Shown here piece by piece: positions 12,001-25,500 of a stretch of 64,000 nt of DNA. Positions within the stretch are counted from its first letter, which is position 1, and the number at the start of each line of letters is the position of its first letter. Both the position numbers and the translations under genes were made by a program. This DNA is from Diphasiastrum complanatum. Its lineage: Eukaryota > Streptophyta > Lycopodiopsida > Lycopodiales > Lycopodiaceae. Below the pieces are notes generated by a model. It ran no database searches, was not told the DNA's origin, and saw nothing but the letters and a program-made list of their open reading frames with translations. The DNA is taken from positions 65,006,797 to 65,070,796 of the forward strand of contig CM055092.1 of assembly GCA_029204225.1 (NCBI GenBank), written 5' to 3'.

Positions 12001-13037
12001 ATCCCCTTGATTGCACACTCACCATCATTTGCGGTATAGATTACCTTCCTATCACCATCAAATGCCATTAAAGATGAAAAATACTCTTTATGATATGTCA
12101 TATGAGAAGTGGCTCCACTATCAATCCACCAAGGATCAATGTCTCCATGATTAGCCAACAAGCAAGATGACATAACAAAAGCATCATTTGAAAGAAGCTC
12201 ATCCCCACCCTCATCAATAGTTAGATTGGTTTGCTTTTCCCCTTGATCCCTCTTTTTCTTAAAACAATCACTAGCAAAATGCCCTTTGACTCCACAATAG
12301 AAACATTTTAGCTTAGATCTATCCTTCTTTTTGCCAAAAGTAGAGTGCTCACCTTGGTCTTGCCCTTTAGACCAATTGCTTTTACCTTTGCCCTTGAACT
12401 TGCCTTTAGAGAACATTGCCTCCTCTTCTCCTCCTTGAGATGTAGAAGATGCTCCCACTCTTGCTTGCAACCTGAATTCTTCAGCCAACAAGACCTCTTG
12501 CAAGTCTCCAACACTTGGTAAACATTTTTGGATAGCATAACTTTGAACAAGATTAGCATGATCATCCAACAAGCCATTGAGAATCACTTGAACAAGCTCC
12601 TCATTATTTATGCCATCATTAATGCATGCTAACTCATCATTCAATGCTTTAACTCTCAAAACAAAAGCATGTCCATTCTCACTCTTCTTTTGCATACAAG
12701 AAAAGATTTGCCTTCTTAAAGTCAACACTCTAGAAGTAGACTTGGATTCATAAACCTTCTTCAAGGCTTCCCAAGCTTCACTAGATGATGTGCACTTACC
12801 AACCTCTTTGATAAGCTCATTTGTCACATTCATCTTGATCATGTGAAGGGCTTTCTTTGCCCTCTTGTCATACCTCAATTGTTCTTGAGGTGCCAAAGGT
12901 CTCTCCTCCACACCTACAACAATATCCATCAACTCATTCATCTCAAGCAAAGACTCCATCCTTACTTTCCAAGTAGAATAGTTGAGGGAGGTAAGCCTAT
13001 CATTGCTTTCCAACATGTAGCCTCCATTTGTAGCCAT
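9087..13037 (-). CDS. Copia-1 gag-pol polyprotein (1316 aa)
   Basis: A single open frame encodes all copia functions. Gag is at about residues 1-240, with the zinc knuckle CX2CX4HX4C at C245, C248, H253 and C258. The protease box is DSGA at 306-309. The integrase HHCC zinc site is around H439/H444 and C473/C476, and its DD35E triad is D503, D565 and E601. The integrase C-terminal KGIFVGY is at about 688. Reverse transcriptase starts near 810 and has YVDD at 992-995. RNase H acidic residues appear in SDSDFAGD (about 1155), SSSEAEY (E1197) and FCDN (D1234). Gag and pol share one frame, as in most plant copia elements. The ATG at 13037 starts MATNGGYMLES, a normal copia gag start. No stop or frameshift is seen. 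Confidence 0.97.
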   Translation of the reverse strand: MATNGGYMLESNDRLTSLNYSTWKVRMESLLEMNELMDIVVGVEERPLAPQEQLRYDKRAKKALHMIKMNVTNELIKEVGKCTSSSEAWEALKKVYESKSTSRVLTLRRQIFSCMQKKSENGHAFVLRVKALNDELACINDGINNEELVQVILNGLLDDHANLVQSYAIQKCLPSVGDLQEVLLAEEFRLQARVGASSTSQGGEEEAMFSKGKFKGKGKSNWSKGQDQGEHSTFGKKKDRSKLKCFYCGVKGHFASDCFKKKRDQGEKQTNLTIDEGGDELLSNDAFVMSSCLLANHGDIDPWWIDSGATSHMTYHKEYFSSLMAFDGDRKVIYTANDGECAIKGIGTIPISLSTNRNIELKDVLLIPSITKNLLSVSQMLDKGFKVEFDGDACLIKKGCSIIAKGKRQGKLFKLDACVVANQVGCMANEQMSIQEVWHKRMGHLNYKALEVIAKKEVVRGLPKSLTCLNHVCEECALSKSHRLPYTRSISRSKMLFSLLHSDIHGVTTTSNGGAKMYVTFIDDFSRFCWVYLLKSKDEVFDVFVKFKVAIETQFTTKIKCLRSDNGGEYISNKFKAFCDEHGIKREYTCPRTPQQNGVAERKNRTLCESAKAMRLNANLPKPFWSDALLCANFLCNRWPSVVLEGKTPFEALFGTKPNVKFLRTFGCICYFNITLDDRTKEDPSSRKGIFVGYSEVSKAYRIYVPSIKKVFTSRDVIFDEGNIPKVVSSDDGVVATNVLDDNGVDDTLDVDVEEASSSQIPRRTPRHKVKPSRLTYDGKGKQVVDGSNYAFLTSFDVPSCVDEARQEEEWIQAMDLEFEALMKNNTWRLVELPKGKSAIGCKWIFKVKTNQDGSINKFKARLVAKGYAQEHGIDYEETFAPVAKMVSIRVIISLATLYGWDLWQLDISNAFLNGDLEEEVYMEQPESYVSHSKPNHVCFLQKSLYGLKQAPRSWYARLNSFLLSQNFTMSEYDHSLYFRISANDVTILLIYVDDIILSGGNKEDIEDIKKALKKEFEVHDLGLLSYILGIEVIRTSQITFISQEKYAISILNRFHMVDANPIDTPMESHVKLTIRGNERSFEDITLYRKLIGSLIYLTITRPDLSYCVGRLSQFMQDPSIEHWKLGKRILRYISGTKDFGIVYRGSSPNLFGFSDSDFAGDLMDRKSINAHAIFIGDGAISWMSKKQATISLSSSEAEYKALTSCTKEMVWIKRMIMELHLLDFSESPIIFCDNLSAQSLASNPVFHARSKHIEVAYHFVREQVLAKEIKLEHVPSKECVADIFTKALGKDLFFKHRTSLGVLSKSMLKLVEEGV
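9092..9101 (-). other. Copia-1 polypurine tract
   Basis: On the minus strand GAAGAGGGAG directly precedes the 3' LTR, the position where plus-strand DNA synthesis is primed. It is also coding, giving the last residues VEEGV of pol. Confidence 0.85.
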
Positions 13038-13634
13038 GTTGCAATGATTGATCTCTGATCTTTGACCTGTTCCAATGCACTAAGCACTCTCTTGAATCAA
13101 CAAATGAAACACAAGAAGAAATCACAAAGATTTGGAACCTAAAACCTTACTTTTTCTCTCTTTTCCTCACTTTTTCCTTAATTTTAGCCACTAGTTTTAT
13201 GATTTCTTGATCAAACCAAGACCAAACCTCAATATACTTGCTTTTCCCTCACTCCTAAGATTGAAATACACTCTTGAATCATTCAGCAAACTGAAAATCA
13301 GAGGGTTACATCAATTTTGAAGTTTTTGACATGAAGAAGCAAGAAATTGAATCAAAAAACTATATGCTAGAATGGAAAACTAATAGGATCTTGTTGGATC
13401 TTGCATCTCCCTCTTTCCAAAACAATTTTTGTCTCCTTATTCTGATAAGTACAGAGGGAATTCGCCCTACTTCAATTGAAATGCATACAAATGATGTTTT
13501 GATCACAAAGATCCAATTTCTACACATAAATCAACAAGATTTTTAGCTAGAAACTTGATTGGAATGCTACAAAAGCAAACTCGCCCACAAATCTCTTCTA
13601 AATCTGGCAAAACCTGCACATTTGGCCGCCTAAT
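13038..13634 (-). other. Copia-1 5' untranslated leader
   Basis: About 600 bp between the PBS and the gag ATG. It contains no conserved coding frame. Short ORFs in it are incidental and recur in copia-2. Confidence 0.7.
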
Positions 13635-13646
13635 GCTCTGATACCA
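13635..13646 (-). other. Copia-1 primer binding site
   Basis: TGGTATCAGAGC on the minus strand directly adjoins the 5' LTR. It is a perfect match to the usual complement of the initiator methionine tRNA 3' end. Confidence 0.95.
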
Positions 13647-14299
13647 TGTGAAAAACTCAGATCCAAAAGATGCTAAAGTTTCATAAAGATCTTGGCCATG
13701 GAAGTTATGCACATCTAGATTGAAAAAATGATAGAAATTGTGATGTTAAGCATACTAAACATCAACTAAACATCAAAATCTGATCATAAGCTTCCACAAA
13801 CAGAAACTTGCTGTCCCTGTCCGTACTTCAGAGCCTACAACCTGCATTTCACACGTGTGAAGCCATAGCAACAAAGAAATCACAATTCTAGTGGCTAGAA
13901 TGCAAGATATGAACAAAAAAGTGAGAGAGAAGAAGATGGATCTTCAAAGAGCATAACATTCATTCAATAGAATGAAAATGAGATGTGTACATACTCGTGG
14001 AGATGGCTATTTATAGCAGCCATAGTGCCTCTTGGCCACTTGTCTTATGATAGGCTAAAATTGGGGTCCAATAGGATTCACCCATATACCTAGAAATTTG
14101 GTCAAATAGGAATGCACCAAATTATGAGCCAATAGAAGAGCTCCACACTCGACCTCCTCTAATTAATGTGACCTCAAAAGTAGTGTACACATACTTTGGG
14201 CCTCTACATACATGTATGAACCTATCTCTAACTTTTATTTGGCCATAGGCCTACAAAATCTCAAGTTAGGAAAATACTACTAGTTGACAATTTTTCACA
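13647..14299 (-). repeat. Copia-1 5' LTR
   Basis: 653 bp, carrying the promoter for the genomic transcript. It has the same sequence as the 3' LTR as far as can be read, including the GAGATGTGTAC variant where both copia-2 LTRs have GAGATATGTAC. Confidence 0.97.
14008..14015 (-). promoter_or_regulatory. Copia-1 LTR TATA box
   Basis: On the minus strand TATAAATA, within GCTGCTATAAATAGCC, lies roughly 290 bp into the LTR. This is a suitable core promoter for the element RNA. The start site itself is not visible. Confidence 0.6.
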
Positions 14300-14304
14300 C
14301 ATCT

Positions 14305-15875
14305 TATCTATTACTAGTTTGTAGTATAGATACAATATTTACCCTTGAAACTTGTCAAGATTGTATCTACACCTCACATCTTGATCAAGGGCTCACAATA
14401 GAAAGGTCAGATGAATGAAAGGCTAAGATAGACTCAGCCTCTAAGTGTGAGTACTCTTCACTATATTTGAGCCTCTTTTATGCATACTTATCATACACTG
14501 AGTAGTGAATATTGGAGCTTTTGGAATCAGGCTTGTAAGTAGTGAAGACATTGGCAATGTGCTTATTTGCCTTCATAGTTAGATAGTAGAAACCATTGAG
14601 ACTTATTTATTGGGGTGATTTGAGGATGCTATGGCCTAATACAAGTGTTGGAAGTTCATATCCCGTACTCTTCATGTTTGATATTCCATTGATGTGATGT
14701 TTATGTATTTTGATCTCTCTTCCTTAGACTAAATACTGCTATTGCCTAGCATTGTCAAGTTTGGGAGTCCAAGGTGCTTATGTTAAGTGCAAGATCACTG
14801 TAAGGCATATTGTTCAAGTTGGAAACACATGAAGCATCTTCTTCTTTATAGGGAAATCTACTCTTTAGAATCAGAAATAGGTTTCGAATCATTCATACAT
14901 TCATTTCTAAATTTTCATTTGAGGTATGGGACTTGGCTTTCTACTAGATTTCATTTTTTGAACTAGTCTTAACGTTGTTAAAATTTATTGATATTAAACA
15001 TCAAGATTAGGTATAATATATTGTGTATAGATTTGGATCAAATGAATCCATTATGAATTTCAAGAATGATTTTAAGCAATGATTTAGATCTTGTATCAAG
15101 TTATCAAGGTCTAGACAAGTTTGATGTACATCTTCATGATTAGTCCTTAAAGTTTTTTTTCTTGAATATGACTTTCTTTGTGTGCAAGTAGAGTTAGATT
15201 GCCATCCTCAAGGTGCAGAAAGATATCATAGATCACATTCAATGCACACTAATGTTACATAAGTTCAAATACTATGAAAGCCTTTGTCAATACAAGTAAG
15301 TGCCTTGTGATACTATTTATTTAGCTATCATTAGCCAATAGCCCTTGTAACTCAATACTTTAGCATTTTAAAAAGAACAATTTATTGCATCATTTCTTTC
15401 ACTGTATCACTTGTGTAGAGCTAGCATTCTTACATCTAGAATATCCAAGAGGTTGAAGTTTTCAAATCTGCAATTACAAAAAATTCACAATTAGTACAAA
15501 AAATTTATGTGATTACATTATGATGGATGCATTTCCCTTTTTGAAGTGTGCAATATATTATGTGTCTTTACATTTGGCTATCCCTTATATTGTCCATTAT
15601 GACTGTGTTGCACTATTTTAAACCACAAGAGAGCTTCATATCAAAAGTAAAACCTAAACGTATAGGTGTTCTAACACTTGGAAGTTTTAATTCGAGATTG
15701 AGAAAAAATGAAAATTATCTTCTCTAAAGCACAAACTATAGTAAAAAACTTGATTATCTAAAACTAGAGTTGGAGGCAATATGGCTGAAATACAATAAGT
15801 TCAATAATTGAATATGAGAATTGGATGTTCTTACCAGTAATTTTCTATTTCATCTTTGATGCTCACAGGATGTTA
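14305..15875. other. 3' flank of desaturase copy D1
   Basis: Non-coding sequence equivalent to 52834-54536 (flank of D3). From about 14960 it is also equivalent to 36216-37128 (flank of D2). Relative to the D3 flank it lacks about 145 bp at 14788, where the D3 copy has 53310-53455. No gene is recognised. Confidence 0.5.
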
Positions 15876-16259
15876 TCAACCAGCTAATCTGAGATCCATA
15901 TCCTTCAATCCAACATGTTTCAAGTGTGTAAAATGGTCTTTGACTCCCGCAAAAAACTACAAGGGAGAACCAAATTGAAGGTCATAGGTAGTTGTTCAAA
16001 TTGCAAGACACAAGAAACATAGTTGAACTTAATAGTTGATTTAAAGTTGTACATGTAAACGAATCAATTGAAGCATGAAAAATCATACACTTATACACAA
16101 TTCAATTATTGAGGAATAATTGTTAGCATTAAAACCACAATGTCATACTGAAGCATGACGTTTGTATGGAATATCGAACTCTTTGCAAGTGGCCTCCACA
16201 ATGGGTTGAATACTTGGGTAGTGCATGTGACACACTCCTAGAAATAGGTGATGTTCAAT
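15876..16259 (-). pseudogene. Desaturase D1: last two exons only
   Basis: The penultimate exon is 16149-16259. After a TATGCAG acceptor it encodes IEHHLFLGVCHMHYPSIQ and PIVEATCKEF, which contains the third histidine box (Q)xxHH of front-end desaturases. The donor is TTCA|GTATGA. The last exon is 15876-15956, 27 codons including the stop (start FFAGVKDHFTHL, end DLRLAG). Phase is kept between them. No upstream exon exists: homology to the other copies stops near 16394. The conserved HLFPG is HLFLG here. It is a 3' fragment carried by the duplicated segment. Confidence 0.85.
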
Positions 16260-16541
16260 CTGCATAAAAAATGCGAAACTTATTATCATACTTTTGTATA
16301 GTTTCATGCTAAAACTTGCAAACATCATATGCATTCACATGCTAAAAAAAACAAGCATCTCCTTTATGTAATTATAGACCCATAAGTTCTTTAATGGTAT
16401 ACATAATTAATGTTTCAAGCTTACTAGTTTTTACTCTGATTTGTGGGATCTTATTCTAGTCCTGTTATTTTAATTTATAGGGTCAGAATTTATGTGTTGT
16501 GTATTAGTTATGTTTCATGCTTAGAAATAGAGAGTGAGGGA

Positions 16542-16544
<3 letters not shown>

Positions 16545-16607
<63 letters not shown>
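16545..16607. repeat. (GA)n microsatellite
   Basis: Nearly pure GA dinucleotide run with one interruption (AAAG). It marks the left edge of tandem unit 1. Confidence 0.95.
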
Positions 16608-16741
16608 TGCACATTTTCTTGATGTAGAACTACATTCAATTTTATTTTCATTAGGATTTATGAAAACAAATCTACACATCCTAGAAAGAAATCTGTACTT
16701 TTTGTTGATGAATCTATTGATAAGTGGGGTGGGAATCAGTG

Positions 16742-16820
16742 GAGGTCAGAGAAGACCTCAGAATATGTATTTATGTTTCATTCAGTATACCATCTGTTAT
16801 TCTGAGGTGGATTCCGACCT
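16742..16820. repeat. Hairpin-forming inverted repeat, unit 1a
   Basis: ACCTCAGAATA (16755-16765) pairs with TATTCTGAGGT (16798-16808). It is bracketed by a further GAGGTC and GACCT. The stem differs from unit 1b by a paired change on both arms. Confidence 0.7.
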
Positions 16821-17055
16821 GTGCTCATACATTTTTTCAGACCATAAACAGATTATATGCTAGATTATTACCATCTCATAGATGCTAGATTATATACCTC
16901 TTCTCATAAACTTTTACATAAATATCTATCACCCATCTTTTGTTGTAGATGCACGTTCTGTAGTGTAGGGCTACATTCAATTTTATTTTCATTAGGATAA
17001 ATGAAAACAAATCTTAGAAATTTGTACTTTTTGTTGATAAATCTGTTGATAAGTG

Positions 17056-17135
17056 GAGGTCAGAATAGACCTCGGAATATGTGTTTTGTTTTAATTCAAT
17101 ATATCATCTGTTATTCCGAGGTCAATTTCGACCTC
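17056..17135. repeat. Hairpin-forming inverted repeat, unit 1b
   Basis: GACCTCGGAATA (17068-17079) pairs perfectly with TATTCCGAGGTC (17112-17123). Outer GAGGTC and GACCTC boxes extend the arms to 24 nt with a few mismatches. Confidence 0.75.
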
Positions 17136-18382
17136 TGCTCATACATTTTTTTCAGATTATAAACACATTATATGCTAGATTGTTACTAGCTCATAGATGC
17201 TAGATTATATACCTCTACTCATAAACTTTTACATAGATATTTATCTCCCATCTTTTGTTGTAGATGCACGTTTTGTAGAAAGGGAGAGAGAGAGATCATG
17301 AAAGAGTTAAAGGTAACCAACACACCCAATTCTAGGAAGGTGTGTGGCCCTTGTTTTTTTCCGTTAAAGGCATGGTTCAAATGTTTCTTGTTGGATGATT
17401 AGTTCCACAAGAAAGCCCAAAGGCCGTAGGAGGGAGCATGTGGTGACATTCTGGAGTAGGATATAACCATTTGGTTCGGGAGTTTAGGTTAGCACTCTAC
17501 CATGACCTTTTTTTTTTTTCTCCCTGTGTGTGCTTAGATTTTAGGGTTTAGGGTGTGTGTGCGCGTGTGTGATGCTGTTCGTTTATGTTTCATGTTTACT
17601 AGTTCATGCTACCTTGCCTTGTAGGATCTTGATTTATTCATGTGTGTGTGTGTGCATGCGTGGTTCCCGTAGCATAGTCTGAGCTTTTATAGGTATTGAG
17701 TCAAAGCTACGAGGGCAATACCAACATATAAATCATTTTTCCATATCCAATTAACCACAAACCATAACCTTAACAATATTGGTGAACACACGAATCCATT
17801 GAGGATGCAAGGGGGGCTACCTGGCTCCTTGATCGAGTTGTCTATGCCGATTGGGTGTCTTGCCTGAAAATGGAGAGACCAAAGAGGCATATGGTGTGCA
17901 GGTCGTTGACATTCTTGAACCTCATGGTTCACCACATCGAAATGAGAAAAGTGTGTCTGCTACTTCAAACTCAATAGCTCTAAAAGGTTGCATGAGGTTC
18001 ATCTGGATTCAAACAAGTGTCCACTTGTAACCACTTCGAAGTGTTGATTTGAAGTAGCAGCATCTTTTTCTCTCTTCGATGATGTGAACCGTCAGACTCA
18101 AGGATTGCCATGGGCCTACACACCATGTTCCTCTTTGATCTCTTCATATATAGGATAGACACCCCCTCGTTACGTACGAGTCACTTGCGGGGCCAGTGGG
18201 CCGCCTATTGATGTCTGCTCCTCAATGTGGTTTAATTTGGGTCGTCATTGTTGTTTGAATAGGAAATGGTCGTGAATATGACAATACATATGTGTTGGTA
18301 TTGACGTTATAGCTTTGAGGCGGTATACATGAAAGTTTTGGCATTTGTTTCACAATACTCTATTTTTTTAAGCCCACGACGG

Positions 18383-18385
<3 letters not shown>

Positions 18386-18477
<92 letters not shown>
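18386..18477. repeat. (GA)n microsatellite
   Basis: About 46 GA repeats with one GATAG interruption. It is the boundary between the two tandem units. Confidence 0.95.
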
Positions 18478-20391
<1,914 letters not shown>

Positions 20392-21922
20392 CGGGGATCT
20401 TTTTTTCTTACTAATTTTTAAGACTCCCATTGGTTGTCTGTAGTATTTATCCCTCTTATTCTGTTGCACCCATTATGTCAGATACTCGATCACCTAGTCA
20501 GAGGTCAGGCCATAGTCGCAGGTCATCTCGCCTTTCCTGTATGGGCGAGAGTGAGCTCATTAGCTACCTTAACCAGTTGTCTTCCTCATTGCAAGATAGG
20601 GTCTTACAACGCTTGAGGGCTCGACGCGAGGCTCGTAGCTCCTCTCGATTGGTTGAGTACACATCATCAACCGAGGAGATTCAGTACACTCCTCGTGTAG
20701 ACCAGTCACATGTTTTCTCTTCCCGTGAGGGTCACTTCGATGAGGGTCGCACCCCCACCCATGTCACTACTGCCAGTGCTTCCTCCCAACACTCTCGGGA
20801 GAGGAGGAGGAGCCGCCTCGGTGTCTCCTATTGCGGAGGATGTGGTGATGACCCTGACGTGGTCATAAAACTTGCACGTTTGCGTAGCTCATCTCGTCGT
20901 AGGGAGTCCCTACTTTGAGATACACTGACCCAGGAGGTAGCACATACGTCACACGATACTGCAACTCCTACATCTGTCACATCTCAAATTCCTAGCACTC
21001 CCACTTTCATCCCTCACATTTTCCCTCCCTTTGGACCCACTGCCACTGAGTCATTTCCTTCCAACTATACGCCGTGGGGTCACGTTTCACCATGGGGTTT
21101 TCAGCCCACTCCCACCTAGCCCCCCCCCTATATATTCTCCTCTCCAGACGCCCCCCTGTGGCTATTCTCCCCTTGGTACCCCACAACATCAGTATTCTCC
21201 CATCGGCGAGACATCTTTCATACTTGAGGCCAACCCCGTGGACACTCCCATGGCCACATCTCCCATACCGAAGGGCACCCCATAGACACTGCCATGGCCA
21301 CATCGCCACTAGCTACCATACTGCCATCATATGACATAGACAAAGATGGTCACATCATTGAGAATAACCGTGGTAAGAGAGTCATCACGTGCATGAGAGA
21401 GCTCATGTATATCACTTTCCTAGAGACATCTTTCGTGACTGGTGCAATGTCAGCGATGACCGCAAGGATCGCGTCATTGACCAACTGCGTAGTGAGTTCC
21501 CTGTCCCATCCCAGGACATGGAATTCGCATGGAAATTGATGAGGTGCCGCATGGGAGCTGTGATGAGCCACCACAAATTGAATATCCGAGATGTAGTGAA
21601 AGCCGAGAGAGGCAAGCCTTCCTACTAGAGAAAGAGGACTGACAGCATGTGAAGAAAGAGCATCGAGATGATCCAAAATGCTTCAGACAGCAGCGAGAGG
21701 CAACTTTCCATGGGGCCTTCTCACTTGGGCAGTGGCGGCGAGGGGCATTTTTGAGCCCACTATGTAAGTCTACCCTATATCCATTAATGATATTTGACTA
21801 TTTATTGTTTTTCTTCTTTTTTTGCTCTTGGGAGTTTTTCGTAAGACACGTTGGAATAAAATGCTCTCTTTATATGATCGAAATTTGAAATGTTTGTGCA
21901 GCGATCTATCGTGGGACGCATT

Positions 21923-22575
21923 TGTGAAAAACTCAGATCCAAAAGATGCTAAAGTTTCATAAAGATCTTGGCCATGGAAGTTATGCACATCTAGATTGAA
22001 AAAATGATAGAAATTGTGATGTTAAGCATACTAAACATCAACTAAACATCAAAATCTGATCATAAGCTTCCACAAACAGAAACTTGCTGTCCCTGTCCGT
22101 ACTTCAGAGCCTACAACCTGCATTTCACACGTGTGAAGCCATAGCAACAAAGAAATCACAATTCTAGTGGCTAGAATGCAAGATATGAACAAAAAAGTGA
22201 GAGAGAAGAAGATGGATCTTCAAAGAGCATAACATTCATTCAATAGAATGAAAATGAGATATGTACATACTCGTGGAGATGGCTATTTATAGCAGCCATA
22301 GTGCCTCTTGGCCACTTGTCTTATGATAGGCTAAAATTGGGGTCCAATAGGATTCACCCATATACCTAGAAATTTGGTCAAATAGGAATGCACCAAATTA
22401 TGAGCCAATAGAAGAGCTCCACACTCGACCTCCTCTAATTAATGTGACCTCAAAAGTAGTGTACACATACTTTGGGCCTCTACATACATGTATGAACCTA
22501 TCTCTAACTTTTATTTGGCCATAGGCCTACAAAATCTCAAGTTAGGAAAATACTACTAGTTGACAATTTTTCACA
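21923..22575 (-). repeat. Copia-2 3' LTR
   Basis: 653 bp with TGTGAAAA and TTTTCACA ends. A polypurine tract of the same sequence as in copia-1 lies directly inside it at 22576-22585. Confidence 0.95.
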
Positions 22576-25500
22576 CTCCCTCTTCAACTAGTTTTAGCAT
22601 AGATTTAGAAAGTACACCAAGACTTGTTCTATGCTTGAAAAATAAGTCCTTTCCCAATGCTTTGGTAAAGATATCAGCCACACATTCCTTTGATGGGACA
22701 TGTTCAAGCTTGATCTCTTTTGCCAACACTTGTTCTCTCACAAAATGGTAAGCCACCTCGATATGTTTGCTCCTTGCATGGAAAACCGGATTGCTTGCTA
22801 GACTTTGGGCTGAAAGGTTGTCACAAAAGATGATTGGACTCTCTGAAAAATCCAGCAAATGAAGCTCCATAATCATCCTCTTGATCCACACCATCTCCTT
22901 TGTGCATGATGTCAAAGCTTTGTACTCGGCCTCACTAGAAGAAAGTGATATAGTTGCTTGTTTCTTCGACATCCATGAGATAGCTCCATCACCTATGAAA
23001 ATAGCATGTGCATTTATGGATTTTCTATCCATAAGGTCTCCTGCAAAATCTGAATCTGAAAAACCAAATAAGTTAGGTGATGAGCCTCTATAAACAATGC
23101 CAAAATCTTTTGTTCCCGAGATGTATCTCAAGATCCTCTTTCCTAGTTTCCAATGTTCTATGCTAGGATCTTGCATGAATTGGCTTAATCTACTAACACA
23201 ATAAGATAAATCAGGTCTTGTGATGGTTAGATATATAAGAGAACCTATTAGCTTCCTATAGAGAGTAATGTCCTCGAAGGATCTTTCATTACCTCTTATA
23301 GTTAGCTTTACATGTGATTCCATAGGTGTATCAATAGGATTTGCATCTACCATATGAAATCTATTGAGAATAGAAATAGCATACTTCTCTTGTGAAATAA
23401 AAGTGATTTGAGAAGTTCTAATTACTTCTATTCCTAAGATATAGCTCAAAAGACCAAGATCATGCACTTCAAATTCCTTTTTTAGTGCTTTCTTGATATC
23501 TTCTATATCTTCCTTGTTCCCTCCACTTAAAATAATGTCATCCACATAAATTAGAAGGATTGTAACATCATTAGCACTAATTCTAAAGTAAAGTGAATGA
23601 TCATACTCACTCATAGTGAAGTTTTGAGAAAGTAGAAAAGAGTTAAGCCTAGCATACCAACTCCTTGGTGCTTGCTTAAGACCATACAAACTTTTTTGTA
23701 GAAAACACACATGATTAGGCTTGCTATGAGAAACATAGCTCTCGGGTTGCTCCATGTAGACTTCCTCTTCAAGATCACCATTCAAGAAAGCATTAGAAAT
23801 GTCTAATTGCCAAAGATCCCATCCATAAAGAGTTGCAAGGGAAATGATTACTCTTATGCTCACCATCTTTGCCACGGGTGCAAAGGTTTCCTCATAGTCA
23901 ATGCCATGCTCTTGAGCATAACCTTTAGCCACCAACCTTGCCTTGAACTTGTTGATAGATCCATCTTGATTTGTCTTTACCTTGAAGATCCATTTGCATC
24001 CAATTGCACTTTTGCCCTTTGGAAGCTCCACCAATCTCCATGTGTTGTTCTTCATAAGTGCTTCAAACTCAAGATCCATTGCTTGGATCCATTCCTCTTT
24101 TTGCCTTGCTTCATCTACACATGAAGGTACATCAAAAGAAGTTAGGAAAGCATAGTTGGATCCATCCACCACTTGCTTACCTTTGCCATCATAAGTGAGC
24201 CTTGAGGGTTTCACTTTATGCCTTGGAGTTCTCCTTGGAATTTGACTTGAAGAGGCTTCTTCAACATCCACATCCAATGTGTCATCAACTCCATTGTCAT
24301 CAAGCACATTAGTTGCAACAACACCATCATCACTTGAAACAACTTTTGGAATGTTACTTTCATCAAAAATGACATCCCTACTTGTGAACACTTTCTTGAT
24401 TGAAGGAACATAAATCCTATATGCTTTGCTTACTTCACTATAACCAACAAAAATGCCCTTTCTTGAAGATGGATCCTCCTTAGTTCTATCATCAAGAGTA
24501 ATGTTGAAGTAGCAAATGCATCCAAAAGTTCTTAGAAACTTGACATTAGGCTTCGTACCAAACAAAGCTTCAAAAGGGGTTTTTCCTTCCAATACAACAC
24601 TCGGCCATCTATTGCAAAGGAAATTTGCACACAACAAAGCATCACTCCAAAAAGGTTTAGGAAGATTAGCATTCAATCTCATTGCCTTTGCACTCTCACA
24701 CAAGGTTCTATTCTTCCTCTCGGCCACTCCATTTTGTTGTGGTGTTCTTGGACATGTGTACTCCCTCTTGATCCCATGCTCATCACAAAAGGCTTTGAAT
24801 TTGTTAGAAATGTATTCACCACCATTGTCGCTCCTCAAGCATTTGATTTTGGTTGTAAATTGAGTCTCAATAGCAACTTTGAACTTGACAAACACATCAA
24901 ACACCTCATCCTTGCTCTTTAGTAGATAAACCCAACAAAATCTACTAAAATCATCAATGAAAGTTACATACATCTTAGCACCTCCATTGCTAATTGTAGT
25001 AACACCATGAATATCCGAATGCAAGAGAGAAAAAGGCATCTTAGATCTAGATATAGATCTAGTATATGGCAATCTATGTGATTTAGACAAAGCACATTCT
25101 TCACAAACATGATTCAAGCAAGTAAGAGACTTGGGAAGTCCCCTTACTACCTCCTTTTTGGCTATTACCTCCAAGGCCTTGTAGTTGAGATGTCCCATCC
25201 TTTTATGCCATACCTCTTGAATTGACATTTGTTCATTTGCCATGCATCCAACTTGGTTAGCAACAACACATGCATCAAGCTTGAACAATTTCCCTTGCCT
25301 TTTCCCTTTTGCAATGATACTACACCCCTTTTTGATCAAGCAAGCATCACCATCAAACTCAACTTTGAATCCTTTGTCAAGCATTTGGCTTACACTAAGT
25401 AAGTTCTTGGTAATGGATGGAATGAGCAAAACATCTTTCAATTCTATATTCCTATTTGTAGAAAGTGAAATAGGAATTGTGCCAATCCCCTTGATTGCAC

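Larger units (their letters stand above)
8434..14304 (-). mobile_element. Copia-1: intact Ty1/copia retrotransposon with TSD
   Basis: The element proper is 8439-14299 (5861 bp). It is flanked by a 5-bp target site duplication CATCT (8434-8438 and 14300-14304). The uninterrupted target is preserved in the sister segment near 52829-52834 (ATGCATCTTATCT), which confirms both boundaries. It has two 653-bp LTRs with TGTGAAAA and TTTTCACA ends, a tRNA-iMet PBS, a polypurine tract and one gag-pol ORF on the minus strand. The LTRs look identical by eye, which implies a very recent insertion. All functions expected of an autonomous element are present. Confidence 0.97.
1525..16394. repeat. Segmental duplication, copy 1 (split by copia-1)
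   Basis: Apart from copia-1, this interval matches 45815-55052 in the same orientation from the unknown gene through the desaturase 3' exons. The left border lies inside exon 1 of the unknown gene (homology starts at about ATATCATTGTAAGTATATC). The right border is near ATAAGTTCTTTA. Copy-specific indels include a 145-bp loss at 14788 and different sequence at 4945-5036 versus 49230-49525. Confidence 0.9.
16608..18477. repeat. ~1.9 kb tandem unit 1
   Basis: Almost identical to 18478-20391. The unit opens with TGCACxTTxTxTTGATGTAGAAC and closes with a (GA)n tract. Its first ~670 bp are themselves two diverged ~330-bp subrepeats, each starting near TACATTCAATTTTATTTTCATTAGG and containing a hairpin. 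The middle has TTTAGGGTTTAGGG (about 17540) and GT-rich runs. Short minus-strand ORFs near 17.7-18.2 kb match nothing I know, so no gene is called. Confidence 0.9.

Noticed and set aside
13503-13712. Recurrent short ORF at LTR edges (MHNFHGQDLYE..., also 21770-21988 and 26937-27146)
   Set aside because: It lies within the copia LTR and crosses into different flanks. It recurs only because the LTR recurs.
16143-16334. Small ORF starting MHMMFASFSMKLYKS before the IEHH exon
   Set aside because: The N-terminal part is intron sequence read through. The exon starts at the TATGCAG acceptor.
17540-17553. TTTAGGGTTTAGGG as a telomere end
   Set aside because: Only two units, inside a tandem repeat in the interior of the window.
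17687-18162. Minus-strand ORFs in the tandem units as a gene
   Set aside because: No recognisable motif and short length. The second unit copies them, but that only reflects the duplication.
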